From contig CAVSDH010000010.1 in NCBI GenBank assembly GCA_963726765.1, positions 248,001 through 312,000 of the forward strand: a stretch of DNA of 64,000 bases, in the 5' to 3' direction. A program made the translations under genes and the position numbers. Every line of letters begins with the position of its first letter. The first letter of the stretch is position 1. The stretch comes from CAIWHR01 sp963726765 (lineage in GTDB: Bacteria; Pseudomonadota; Gammaproteobacteria; Burkholderiales; Casimicrobiaceae). Under the pieces are notes generated by a model. That model had not been told where the DNA came from, ran no database searches, and saw nothing but the letters and a program-made list of their open reading frames with translations. This document shows positions 9,465-17,525 of this stretch, one piece after another.

Positions 9465-9478
9465 GGCGAACGTTCGCC
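9465..9478. promoter_or_regulatory. palindrome GGCGAACGTTCGCC, candidate IclR operator (copy 2)
   Basis: A perfect 14-bp palindrome whose core CGAACGTTCG equals the copy at 9295. It ends 27 bases before the iclR ATG, a good position for autoregulation. The two copies sit 172 bases apart at opposite ends of the divergent control region. Confidence 0.5.
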
Positions 9479-9505
9479 TCCGGATGGACGGCATGAGAGG
9501 CAACC

Positions 9506-10393
9506 ATGGGCAAACGGAACACGGTATTGCGCGAAGTCGAGACCGGCGACGCCCTGCAGCGGCCGCTGGCACCGGCCCCGCCCTCCTTCGCCGCTCCCGA
9601 CGCCGTGGCCGCGGACACGATCGCCCAGTTCGGGGACGATCCCGATTTCGTCACCGCGCTGGCCCGCGGACTCGCGGTCCTGCTCGCGCTGTCCGACAAG
9701 CGTCGACGAATGTCCATCGCGCAGGTGAGCCATCGCACGGGCATCCCGCGCGCCGCGGCACGGCGAAGCCTGCATACGCTCTCGAAACTCGGTTTCGTCG
9801 CCGCCGACGAGGCGCGGCGCTTCTACCTGCGCCCGCGTGTGCTGTCGTTCAGCCACGCGTACCTGTCGGCGTCTCCGATCGCGGTCCTGGCGCAGCCTAT
9901 CCTCGACCGCCTCGGGGAAACGCTGCGCGAGGCGTGCTCGCTCGCGACGCTCGATGGCGACGAGATCGTCTATCTCGTGCGCTCGACGTCGTCGCGGATC
10001 ATGTCGCCCTCGCTCAACGTCGGACGCCGTCTGCCCGCGTACTGCACGTCGATCGGGCACGTGATGCTCGCCCATCTGGCCGAGAGCGAGCTCGCCGACT
10101 ACCTCGGCCGGGCACGATTCCACCCCTACACCGAATACACGCCGAACTCCGTCGCGAAACTGCAGGCGCTGCTGCGCACGGTGCGCGAATCCGGATTTGC
10201 TTTCGCCAGCCAGCTGATGGAGCCGCGCCTGTGCACGCTCGCCGTGCCGGTCCGCGACGCCGGCGGGCACTACGTCGCGGGGATCAACGTGATCCTGCAG
10301 GGACGCCTCGTGTCGCGCAACGAAATGGCGGAGCGCTACTTCCAGCCACTGCAGCAGGCCGCGATGGAGCTGGGTTCGCTCCTGCTCCCCTGA
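9506..10393 (+). CDS. IclR family transcriptional regulator (PcaR-like)
   Basis: The 295-residue protein has an N-terminal winged helix (VTALARGLAVLLALS, then MSIAQVSHRTGIPRAAARRS) after a disordered extension of about 45 residues. An IclR effector domain follows, with GRRLPAYCTSIGHVMLAH, a typical PcaR/PcaU-type ligand-site stretch. These regulators respond to aromatic or small organic acids. The ATG has a GAGAGG site. The gene is divergent from the nine-gene minus-strand cluster and leads a plus-strand set of HPPD-like, TIM-barrel and reductase genes, so it probably controls both sides through the paired palindromes. Confidence 0.92.
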   Translation: MGKRNTVLREVETGDALQRPLAPAPPSFAAPDAVAADTIAQFGDDPDFVTALARGLAVLLALSDKRRRMSIAQVSHRTGIPRAAARRSLHTLSKLGFVAADEARRFYLRPRVLSFSHAYLSASPIAVLAQPILDRLGETLREACSLATLDGDEIVYLVRSTSSRIMSPSLNVGRRLPAYCTSIGHVMLAHLAESELADYLGRARFHPYTEYTPNSVAKLQALLRTVRESGFAFASQLMEPRLCTLAVPVRDAGGHYVAGINVILQGRLVSRNEMAERYFQPLQQAAMELGSLLLP

Positions 10394-10489
10394 ACCGCGG
10401 CAATCCGGTACGCTATCATCTCGACGACGACGCGGCGCCCGCGCGACAGGCGCGCCCGCGTGACGAAGCCGGATGAGCGAGGATTCGCG

Positions 10490-11380
10490 ATGACGAGCAC
10501 ACTGGAACGCGAAGCGGTCCCCGAACCGCAGAACCCGCTCGGCATCGACGGCCTCGAGTTCATCGAATTCGCGACGTCGAAGCCGCAGGCGCTGGGCGGT
10601 GTGCTGGAGACCATGGGATTCCGGCCGATCGCACATCATCGCTCCCGCGAAGTCGAGCTCTACCGGCAGGGCGCGATGAACGTCATCGTCAACGCGCAGG
10701 CGGCCGACGTGCCACGCACGGTGCAGCCCGTGGAGAGGCCGATCATCAGCGCGATCGCCATCCGGGTGCGCGACGCCGAAACCGCTTTCCGGCGCGCGCT
10801 CGATCTCGGCGCGTGGCCCATTCCGGCGCGCGCGCGGGCGATGGAGCTCAACATTCCCGCCATTCACGGCGTCGGCGAAAGCCTCATCTATTTCGTCGAC
10901 CGGTACAACGACTTTTCGATCTACGACATCGATTTCCGCGCGATCCCGACGGTCGACCCGCATCCGCCGGCGATCGCCGGCATGAACTTTTTCGGCATCG
11001 TTCAGTACATCGGCCCCGACCGGACGGCGGACTGGGTCGAGTTCTATTCACAGATCTTCGGCTTCGCGCCGCTCCCCGACAGCGTGCGCTTCGGCATCAT
11101 GCCGAAAGGGCGGCTGCTGCAAAGCCCCTGCCGCAAGTTCTTTCTGCAGCTGATCGAGCCCGACGAGACCGCCCGCTTCTCGCCCGTGGAGGAGCACCTG
11201 CAGCGTGTCGGCCTCGGCACGCCCGACGTCATGGGCGCGGTCGCGGAGCTCGGCAGGCGAGGCGTCGAGTTCGTCGCGTCCGAGAAGGTGCATGCGAGCG
11301 ACCGCGGCGCGCTCACCAAGGCCGTGCTGGGCGGCGTGATGTTCGAGCTCGTCCACGACGACTCGCCGGACAGGCGATGA
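10490..11380 (+). CDS. HPPD-like VOC protein lacking both His ligands
   Basis: The 296-residue protein has two vicinal-oxygen-chelate repeats and the overall plan of 4-hydroxyphenylpyruvate dioxygenase, starting LGIDGLEFIEFATSKPQ. Compared with the apparently functional Hpd at 54137-55234, the first iron histidine (VDHLTHNV) is absent, with MNFFGIVQYIG in its place. The second (GIQHVAL) is arginine in HLQRVGL. The final glutamate survives in VMFELV. An Fe(II) dioxygenase is therefore unlikely. Similar domains form the C-terminal half of two-domain 3-dehydroshikimate dehydratases (QuiC1). The start is taken at MTSTLERE, after a GAGGA site. Its stop overlaps the next gene by four bases. Confidence 0.8.
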   Translation: MTSTLEREAVPEPQNPLGIDGLEFIEFATSKPQALGGVLETMGFRPIAHHRSREVELYRQGAMNVIVNAQAADVPRTVQPVERPIISAIAIRVRDAETAFRRALDLGAWPIPARARAMELNIPAIHGVGESLIYFVDRYNDFSIYDIDFRAIPTVDPHPPAIAGMNFFGIVQYIGPDRTADWVEFYSQIFGFAPLPDSVRFGIMPKGRLLQSPCRKFFLQLIEPDETARFSPVEEHLQRVGLGTPDVMGAVAELGRRGVEFVASEKVHASDRGALTKAVLGGVMFELVHDDSPDRR

Positions 11381-12268
11381 ACTTCGCCGACATCGGCATC
11401 GACACCGCGTCGCTCGCGGGATCGCTGGAGTCGCGGCTCGCCGCGGCGAGGGCCGCCGGATTTTCGCAGGTGATGATCTCGGCCAGCGACATCGCGGGCC
11501 ACGCGGGCGGCGCGGACGCCGGCATTCGCGCGGTGCGCGACAGCGGTCTGCGCGTGACCGGCCTCGAGGCGCTGCGCGATTTCGAAGGTCTCGACGGCCA
11601 GCTTCACGCCTACAAGCTCGACATCGCGAAATCGATGCTGGAGATCTGCAGCGCGATCGGCTCGCGACTGCTGCTGGTCGAGGCGTCGACTTCCGCTCAC
11701 GCCGATGCCGGCATCGACGCGATCGTCCGCGATTTGAAGAAACTCGCGGTCCTCGCCGTGCCGCTCGGCATCCGGATCGCGTTCAAGGGGCTTTCGTGGA
11801 GCCGCACCGTGAAGGACTTCGCGGCGGCGGGCGACATCGTGTTGCGCGCCAATTTGCCCAACCTCGGCATCGCGATCGACGCCTTCGACGTGATCGCCGC
11901 CGGCGTGCCCCCCGAGGGCGTCGAGGGCGTCGATCCGGAGCAGATCTTTCTCGTCCAGCTTTCCGACTACATGTGGCAGGAGACCCGGACGACGGAAGAA
12001 CAGGCGGCGACCGCGCGGCACTTTCGCGTGTTTCCCGGAGAAGGCGCGCACAGCGAGGCGCTCGCGAAGTCTCGTCACGCGCCTCGACGCCATCGGCTAT
12101 TACGGCGATTACAGCTTCGACGTCTACAACGACGACTACCTGCAGATCCCGCCGGAGGCCGTTGCCGACCGCGCGCGGCGCGCGGCCGACTGGCTGGGCG
12201 AGACCGTACTGCGACGTGCGCTGCCCGTGCCGAACATGGAGCGCCTGCAACGACGCCCGCAGGGGTGA
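11377..12268 (+). CDS. TIM-barrel protein like the QuiC1 dehydratase domain (frameshifted)
   Basis: About 296 residues after repair. It aligns with the N-terminal sugar-isomerase-like domain of QuiC1-type 3-dehydroshikimate dehydratases: IAIDAFDVI matches the LDSFH region, FLVQLSD the FVQLAD region, HFRVFPGEG the HFRNMPGEG region, and YSFDVYNDDY the LEIFND region. The glutamate of the usual YEALAW motif is lysine in AFKGLSW, and the late glutamate is aspartate, so the metal site is altered. Frames join when one base near 12070 is removed, giving EALAKLVTRLDAIGYYG. Coupled by ATGA to the HPPD-like gene, the order is the reverse of the natural QuiC1 fusion. The true reaction is unknown. Confidence 0.75.
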
Positions 12269-12344
12269 CGGAAATCAATCCGTTGCGCGCAACCGGGACG
12301 GGCCAGCCGTTTCGCATGCGCACGGATTCACTCAAGGACCATCC

Positions 12345-13353
12345 ATGAGCATGGAATATCGCCGACTCGGCGACAGCGGGCTCGACGTCTCGGCCGTGTG
12401 CCTCGGCACGATGACGTTCGGCGACCGGACAGACGCCGCCGAGGCGCGGCGCATCGTCGACGCGGCGTTCGACGCCGGCGTCAACTTCATCGACACGGCG
12501 GACGCCTACGTCAGGGGCGAGTCGGAGCGCATCGTCGGCGCGGCGGTCAAGTCGAATCGCCGGCGCTGGATCGTCGCGACCAAGGTCGCCAATGTGCTGA
12601 CGAAGAAACCGCACGACGGCGGGCTGTCGCGGCGCTGGATGTTCCAGGCCTGCGAGGACAGTCTCGCGCGGCTCGGCACGGATTTCATCGACATCTACTA
12701 TCTGCACAGGGACGATCCCGACACGCCACTCGCGGAAACCGTCGGCGCGATCGGCGATCTCGTTCGCAGCGGCAAGGTGCGCTACTTCGGCGTCTCGAAT
12801 TACCGCGGGTGGCGCATCGCCGAGCTCGTCGCGGAGTGCGAGGCGCAAGGCGTGCCGCGCCCGGTCGTCTGCCAGCCTTACTACAACCTGCTCAACCGGA
12901 TGCCGGAAGTCGAGATCCTGCCCGCCTGCGACTACTACGGGCTGGGCGTCGCCCCCTACTCGCCGATCGCGCGCGGCGTGCTCACCGGCAAGTATCGCGG
13001 AGGCAGCGCGCCGCCGGATTCGCGTGCGGGCAGTCAAGGATCAGCGGATGATGGAAACCGAGTTCCGCGCGGAATCGCTGGCGATCGCGGACAAGCTCGC
13101 AGCCCATGCCAAGAAGACGGGCCGCACGGCGACGCAGTTCGCGCTCGCGTGGCTGTGGGCGAACCGAATCGTCTCGTCGGTGATCGCCGGGCCGCGCACG
13201 CTTGCCCAGTGGCAGGAGTACGTCGACGCCGTCGGCACGCCGTGGCGCGCCGAGGACGAGACGCTCGTCGATTCGCTCGTGCGGCCCGGGCATCCGTCGA
13301 CGCCCGGCTACAGCGATCCGCAATATCCGTTCTTCGGCCGCATCATCGAGTAG
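12345..13353 (+). CDS. aldo/keto reductase (frameshifted)
   Basis: About 335 residues after repair, with the NAD(P)H-dependent aldo/keto reductase barrel. Seen in order are the LGTMTFG strand, the catalytic Asp and Tyr in DTADAYVRGESE, Lys in IVATKVAN, His in YYLHRDDPD, GVSNYRGWR, and a C-terminal cofactor region SSVIAGPRTLAQW. An AAGGA site precedes the ATG, and a second ATG lies two codons on. The frame breaks near 13033: removal of one base gives RAGSKDQRMMETEF. It reduces a carbonyl or oxidises a sugar alcohol. It closes the plus-strand arm of the IclR locus and converges with the DUF1684 gene 25 bases away. Confidence 0.85.
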
Positions 13354-13378
13354 AAGCCGCAGGCGTCGCAGGTTCGAA

Positions 13379-14002
13379 TCAGGGCAGCCGTTCGCCGGCG
13401 TCGACCGCAAACGGCAAACGGTTCTCCGGCGGCGACAGCGGGCACGACCACCGCTCGTCGTAGGCGCACGAAGGGTTGTACGCAAAGTTGAAGTCGAGCA
13501 CGATTGAAGTGGCGCCGATGCCGAGATCCGCGCCCTTGATCGTGTCGTAGAGATAGCGCCCTCCTCCGTAGGTCGATGCGCCACTGGTGGCGTCGAGAAA
13601 CGGCAGCCACACGCCGCCGCCGTAGCCTTCGAGCCAGTAGAGGGCGAGCGACGCGTCGGCCCCGTTGCGCCGGAATCGCGCATGGCCGATGCGAGCGCAG
13701 CGCAACGTGCCATCGGCGGCGAGATCGATTTCGAATTCGCTGCGCGCCGGATCGGGGTCGACGGCGGCGACGAAGCGCCACGCCGGATCGTAGTCGAACC
13801 ACGGCGTGCCCCGCCAATGGCTCCTGCGCTCTGCGGGAATCGGACTGTCGGGATGCTCGCGGAAGAGCCCGTCGCGGGCGGCCCGAAACGTCGTCGCGGC
13901 GCCCGCAGGGTCACGGTCGGCCGCGGCGCGCAACGCCGCATAGAATTCAGCGACCGTGCGCCGCCAATGCGCGAGCCGCAGCGGATCGCCAGGAACGCCC
14001 AC
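13379..14002 (-). CDS. DUF1684 domain protein
   Basis: The 207-residue protein ends with the characteristic DUF1684 block: YGGGRYLYDTIKGADLG, then an FNFAYNPSCAYDERWSCPL stretch and PPENRLPFAVDAGER. The function of the family is not established. The N terminus is taken at a GTG reading MGVPGDPLRLAHWR, seven bases beyond the stop of the 5'-nucleotidase gene, because similarity to family N termini starts at the LAHWRRTVAEFY segment. No signal peptide is seen. It is co-directional and nearly contiguous with the nucleotidase gene, suggesting a two-gene operon. Confidence 0.85.
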   Translation of the reverse strand: MGVPGDPLRLAHWRRTVAEFYAALRAAADRDPAGAATTFRAARDGLFREHPDSPIPAERRSHWRGTPWFDYDPAWRFVAAVDPDPARSEFEIDLAADGTLRCARIGHARFRRNGADASLALYWLEGYGGGVWLPFLDATSGASTYGGGRYLYDTIKGADLGIGATSIVLDFNFAYNPSCAYDERWSCPLSPPENRLPFAVDAGERLP

Positions 14003-14009
14003 GCCCTGC

Positions 14010-14909
14010 TCAGCGCGCGTTGACGACGCCGTGCGGCACGTGACCCGCGGCGACGTGCTTCGCCGCGGACTCGACGTGCGTGCGCTGATCGTCGAAGAAG
14101 ATGTCGGCGCGAAACGCGCGCAGGAACTCGCCCTTGTCGAGGCCACCGAGAAACAGCGCCTCGTCGATCCGGATGTTCCACGCGCGCAGCGTGCGGATGA
14201 CGCGCTCGTGCGCGGGAGCGCTGCGCGCGGTGACGAGCGCCGTGCGGATAGGGCTCTTGTCCTCGGCAAAATCCGCCTGGATGAGGTGCAGCCCCGCGAG
14301 GAATTCCTTGAAGGGTCCGCCCGACAGCGGCAGCAGGGCCGCATCCGTTTCGCTTTGCGCGAATGCCGCCAGCCCTTCCTCCTGATAGACGCGTTCGGCT
14401 TCGTCGGAGAACAGCACGGCGTCGCCGTCGAACGCGATCCGCAACTCGTCGGCTTCGTTGCCGCCGGTCGCGCTGGGGACGATCGTCGCTGCCGCGTGAC
14501 CTTCGTCGAGCGCGCGCCGGACGTCCCCGGTATCCGCGGACAGGAAGAGGTGCGCACCGAACGCGGGCACATAGCGCGACGTCGGTTCGCCCTTGGTAAA
14601 CGCGGCGCGCGTGATGTCGAGACCGTAATGCTTGATCGAGTTGAACACGCGCAAGCCCGTGTCGGCGGAATTGCGCGACAACAGGATCACCTCGACGTAC
14701 TGCTTGTCGGGGCGATTCAGCCGCAGGAGCTTCTTGACCAGCACGAACGCCGGCCCGGGCGCGAGAATTTCGTCCTCGTGCTCGACCTGGTAACGGTGAT
14801 ACGCGTCGACGCCGGCCTCGGTGTAGATGCGGTGCGACTCGGTGAGGTCGAAGAGCGCCCGCGACGAGATCGCAACAACAAGCTTGCCGGCGAGCGTGGG
14901 GCGGGGCAT
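14010..14909 (-). CDS. cytosolic 5'-nucleotidase family protein
   Basis: The 299-residue protein matches the 5-nucleotidase family related to cytosolic 5'-nucleotidase I. Diagnostic pieces include AISSRALFDLTESHRIY near the N terminus, VEVILLSRNSADTGLRVFN, HYGLDITRAAFTKGEP and FGAHLFLSADTGDVRRAL. The late AWNIRIDEALFLGGLDKG and FFDDQRTHVESA resemble the last motif of the HAD fold. It is expected to dephosphorylate nucleoside monophosphates in the cytoplasm. The start is placed at MPRPTLAGKL because the family begins there; the frame is open to 14975. It is followed on the same strand by the DUF1684 gene. Confidence 0.88.
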   Translation of the reverse strand: MPRPTLAGKLVVAISSRALFDLTESHRIYTEAGVDAYHRYQVEHEDEILAPGPAFVLVKKLLRLNRPDKQYVEVILLSRNSADTGLRVFNSIKHYGLDITRAAFTKGEPTSRYVPAFGAHLFLSADTGDVRRALDEGHAAATIVPSATGGNEADELRIAFDGDAVLFSDEAERVYQEEGLAAFAQSETDAALLPLSGGPFKEFLAGLHLIQADFAEDKSPIRTALVTARSAPAHERVIRTLRAWNIRIDEALFLGGLDKGEFLRAFRADIFFDDQRTHVESAAKHVAAGHVPHGVVNAR

Positions 14910-14945
14910 CGGGGGAGTATAGCGCCGCGGCGGATGACCGTACTT

Positions 14946-14979
14946 GCCAATGCCGACTGCCAGCATTGCAGGCATTGGC
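14946..14979. repeat. inverted repeat GCCAATGCC / GGCATTGGC
   Basis: A perfect 9-bp inverted repeat with a 16-base centre, itself rich in GCATTG and TGCC elements. It lies 37 bases upstream of the 5'-nucleotidase start and 71 bases upstream of the small exported ORF on the other strand. It could be an operator or an RNA hairpin; nothing more can be said. Confidence 0.4.
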
Positions 14980-15049
14980 CGGGTCGCGTTAGGCTATGTT
15001 TCGGCACCATGCAACGGAATGGACGAAACCCAAGGGAAGGTTTCTCGCG

Positions 15050-15148
15050 ATGTCGCGAATGTTGTTTCTGATGGCGGGTCTGCTCTCGATCCTTGCCGAT
15101 GCAGCATGGGGACAGGGCGCCACTCAAGCCGGCAATACCTGCGCATGA
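15050..15148 (+). CDS. 32-residue exported peptide or 5' remnant of a secreted protein gene
   Basis: An AAGGGAAGG ribosome site stands upstream of ATG. The product reads MSRMLFLMAGLLSILADAAW followed by GQGATQAGNTCA, a hydrophobic signal segment with a plausible signal peptidase I site near AAWG/Q. It stops after 32 codons. Nothing downstream up to the rocD end continues it convincingly in another frame. It is either a genuine small exported peptide or the start of a gene whose body was deleted. Frequency of such strong signals by chance is low in this GC-rich sequence, but the call remains tentative. Confidence 0.35.
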   Translation: MSRMLFLMAGLLSILADAAWGQGATQAGNTCA

Positions 15149-15457
15149 ACGTCGAGATTTCGCCTGGCTGATTTGGCCAGGAGTGTTCCCGATACGCACC
15201 GGGCTCGGAGTGCTGCGGGGCGAGCGCAGAGCAGCGTCCGGGACAAGCGCCGGTGGGACAGTCGATCGCGATGGCTCGCATCCCCAAGCAAGCCCGTGGC
15301 CGCTACTCGCCGCTCGCGCGTTTCCCCTCTCCGCCGCTCACGCCTCGGCCTCCACGTCGGCCACGACATGCACAGGGACAGTTGTCGGCCTCCAGCGGCG
15401 ATTCGCGATTGCTCCGATCCCCTGCGCGCTAACGCGCTCGGGGCCCCTCTCCGCCGC
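15149..15457. other. gene-free stretch with a 21-bp direct repeat
   Basis: No supported coding sequence lies between the small exported ORF and the end of rocD. The 21-base sequence beginning CCCCTCTCCGCC occurs exactly at 15324-15344 and again at 15444-15464, spaced by 120 bases. The second copy overlaps the rocD stop. No transfer RNA or clear terminator is visible. The stretch may be the decayed body of the gene that began at 15050. Confidence 0.5.
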
Positions 15458-16729
15458 TCACGCCGCTCGTCTTAGCCCGTCGCCCAGTTCCGCGAACACC
15501 GCGCGCACTTCCTCGACCGCCCAGTCGAGCGCCTCGCGATCGATCACGAGGGGCGGCGCAAAGCGCACGACGGTGCCGTGCGTGTCCTTCGACAGAATTC
15601 CGCGTGCGAGCAGACGATCGACGACATCGCGCGCCGAGATGCGCTCGCTGTCGACTTCGAGTCCGACGAAGAGGCCCTTGCCGCGTACGTCCTTGACCAG
15701 CGGGCTCCGGATCGTCTGCAGGCGCTCGACCAGGTGCGTGCCCATCTCGGCGGAGCGGTCGATCAGATTTTCATCGTGGAGCACGTCGAGCGCGGCGAGG
15801 CCCACGGCGGCGGCGAGCGCATTGCCGCCGAACGTGCTGCCGTGGTCGCCGGGCGTGAACACCTGCATCAGATTCTCGGTGCCCACCACGGCCGACACCG
15901 GCAGCAGTCCGCCGCCCAGTGCCTTGCCGAGGATGACACCGTCGGGCTTGACGTTGTCGTGCTGGCAGGCGAGGAATTTTCCGGTGCGTCCCATGCCGGT
16001 CTGGATCTCGTCACAGATGAGAAGGACGTTGCGCTCGCGACAGATGCGCGCGCACTCCGCGAGGTAACCGGCCGGCGGCACGATGATGCCGCCTTCGCCC
16101 TGGATCGGCTCGACCAGGAATGCCGCCGTGTGCGGTCCGATGGTGCGCGCGAGCGCGTCGGCATCGCCGAACGGAACGTGCCTGAACCCGCCAGGAAACG
16201 GACCAAAGCCGTCGCGGTACTGCGGCTCGGTGGAGAATCCGACGATCGTGATCGAGCGGCCGTGGAAATTGCCCTTGCACACGATCACTTCCGCGCGATC
16301 GGGCGGAATGCCCTTGATCTTGTGGCCCCACTTGCGCGCCGCCTTGAGCGCGGTTTCGACCGACTCGGCGCCGCCGGAGGCGGGCAGCGCGCGATCGAGG
16401 CCCGTCAGCTGCGTGAGCCGTTCCAGGAACCGGGGGAGCAGCTCGTTGTGAAACACGCGCGACGTGACGGCAAGACGCTGCGCCTGCTCGACCAGCGCGC
16501 GGACGATGCGCGGATGCGCGTGACCATGGCTCACGGCGGAGTACGCGCTCATCATGTCGAGATAGCGGCGGCCGTGTTCGTCCCACAGCCAGCAGCCGTC
16601 GCCATGCGCGATCACCACCGGCAAAGGATCGTAGTTGCGCGCGGCATGCCGCCGCTCGCGTGCGATGGCGGGCGAAATCGAGGAAAGGTCAACTGCCGGC
16701 GCGACGCCGGCGGAAAAACGGGTATCCAT
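15458..16729 (-). CDS. rocD: ornithine aminotransferase (ornithine--oxo-acid transaminase)
   Basis: The 423-residue protein is a class III PLP aminotransferase close to RocD. The PLP lysine is in GVILGKALGGGLLPVSAVVG. FLVEPIQGEGGIIVPP supplies the glutamate region, LLICDEIQTGMGRTG the Asp that contacts the pyridine nitrogen, and GSTFGGNALAAAVG the phosphate loop. YSAVSHGHAHPRIV at the N-terminal side and a GNFHGRSITIVGFST segment are typical of ornithine rather than acetylornithine enzymes. It converts ornithine plus 2-oxoglutarate to glutamate semialdehyde and glutamate in arginine catabolism or proline synthesis. A GAGGAGC site precedes the ATG. No arginine genes adjoin it. Confidence 0.9.
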   Translation of the reverse strand: MDTRFSAGVAPAVDLSSISPAIARERRHAARNYDPLPVVIAHGDGCWLWDEHGRRYLDMMSAYSAVSHGHAHPRIVRALVEQAQRLAVTSRVFHNELLPRFLERLTQLTGLDRALPASGGAESVETALKAARKWGHKIKGIPPDRAEVIVCKGNFHGRSITIVGFSTEPQYRDGFGPFPGGFRHVPFGDADALARTIGPHTAAFLVEPIQGEGGIIVPPAGYLAECARICRERNVLLICDEIQTGMGRTGKFLACQHDNVKPDGVILGKALGGGLLPVSAVVGTENLMQVFTPGDHGSTFGGNALAAAVGLAALDVLHDENLIDRSAEMGTHLVERLQTIRSPLVKDVRGKGLFVGLEVDSERISARDVVDRLLARGILSKDTHGTVVRFAPPLVIDREALDWAVEEVRAVFAELGDGLRRAA

Positions 16730-16919
16730 TCCGATGCTCCTCGTGAGAGTCGGTTTGCCGTAAAGACAGCAGGAACGGCGGCGAGTTGCGCGCGCGACTT
16801 ATGGCCCGGGCGCAACGCCTGCCGTAGTCAGGGTGTGAAGTAGCAACAACTGGGCCACGTCATCGCGCGAATTTTACGCCAGCGGATGGCAAAAGACGAG
16901 TTGCAGTGCAGCAAATGAC

Positions 16920-16934
16920 CCTGCAATTTGCAGG
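16920..16934. promoter_or_regulatory. perfect 15-bp palindrome upstream of rocD
   Basis: CCTGCAA-T-TTGCAGG is a perfect palindrome in an otherwise gene-free 277-base gap, 190 bases upstream of the rocD start. A neighbouring TTGCAGTGCAGCAA repeats the TGCA theme. It resembles the short dyads bound by Lrp/AsnC-type or other local regulators of amino acid catabolism, but no regulator gene is adjacent, so the role is a guess. Confidence 0.35.
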
Positions 16935-17006
16935 ATATTCCGCCACGATTCCTGCGCGGCTCCGCACGCAAACCAGAACCGGATGCGCAGGCGGAACGGC
17001 GAAGCG

Positions 17007-17477
17007 CTACTTCGCTGCCACCGTGCAGTTGCCCGCGGCCGCGCCCGAATACGACATGGACATGTCCATCTGGTGGCCATCCATCTTTCCTGCCATCTTC
17101 ATCGCACCCCGGAAACCACCCGCGGTCATGGTCGATTCGCCGGTCGCCGTGTAATCGTTGTTCCCGTTCTTGCAGATCATGCGGTAGGTCAGCTTGTTGC
17201 CGGAATGCTGGACGTCGCCGACGGTGCAGCCTTCGCTCATCGGAATCGTTCCGGCGTCGTTGCCTTTCGCGATGCAGACGCGGCGGGTCTGCGCGGGCAT
17301 CGCCATCGGCATGCCCGGCATCTCCATTTTCGACGTGACATCCCACAGTTCGTCCTTGCCCTGCGGATCGACCCTGTAACCCGCCTGCCCCGCCGCGGGG
17401 CCCGCGGCGAGCGAAATCGCCGCGAACATCAGAATGGCGCACAACCGATCCATGCCGACAGCGAATATCCGATTCAT
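17007..17477 (-). CDS. exported DUF3617 domain protein
   Basis: The 156-residue protein starts MNRIFAVGMDRLCAILMFAA, a signal peptide ending near AAGQAG. It continues with the DUF3617 plan: LWDVTSKMEMPGMPMAMPAQ, TRRVCIAKG, a cysteine pair around GCTVGDV and MICKNG, and a last cysteine in GNCTVAAK. The methionine-rich stretch (PGMPMAMP, later KMDGHQMDMSMS) is usual for the family, whose role in the periplasm is not established. The start is chosen at 17477 because AGGAG lies six bases before it; the frame is open to 17504. It stands alone, with the esterase gene downstream on the same strand. Confidence 0.88.
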   Translation of the reverse strand: MNRIFAVGMDRLCAILMFAAISLAAGPAAGQAGYRVDPQGKDELWDVTSKMEMPGMPMAMPAQTRRVCIAKGNDAGTIPMSEGCTVGDVQHSGNKLTYRMICKNGNNDYTATGESTMTAGGFRGAMKMAGKMDGHQMDMSMSYSGAAAGNCTVAAK

Positions 17478-17525
17478 GTTTTCTCCTGGAGCTTGACTGC
17501 GCAACCAATGTGGACGCCACGCATT

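Noticed and set aside
9008..10963. A minus-strand open frame across iclR and the HPPD-like gene
   Set aside because: The real plus-strand genes have family motifs and ribosome sites; this frame is their shadow.
14910..15464. IS remnant or attachment site suggested by the direct and inverted repeats
   Set aside because: No transposase or integrase fragment and no tRNA lies next to it, and the repeats do not bound a shared insert.
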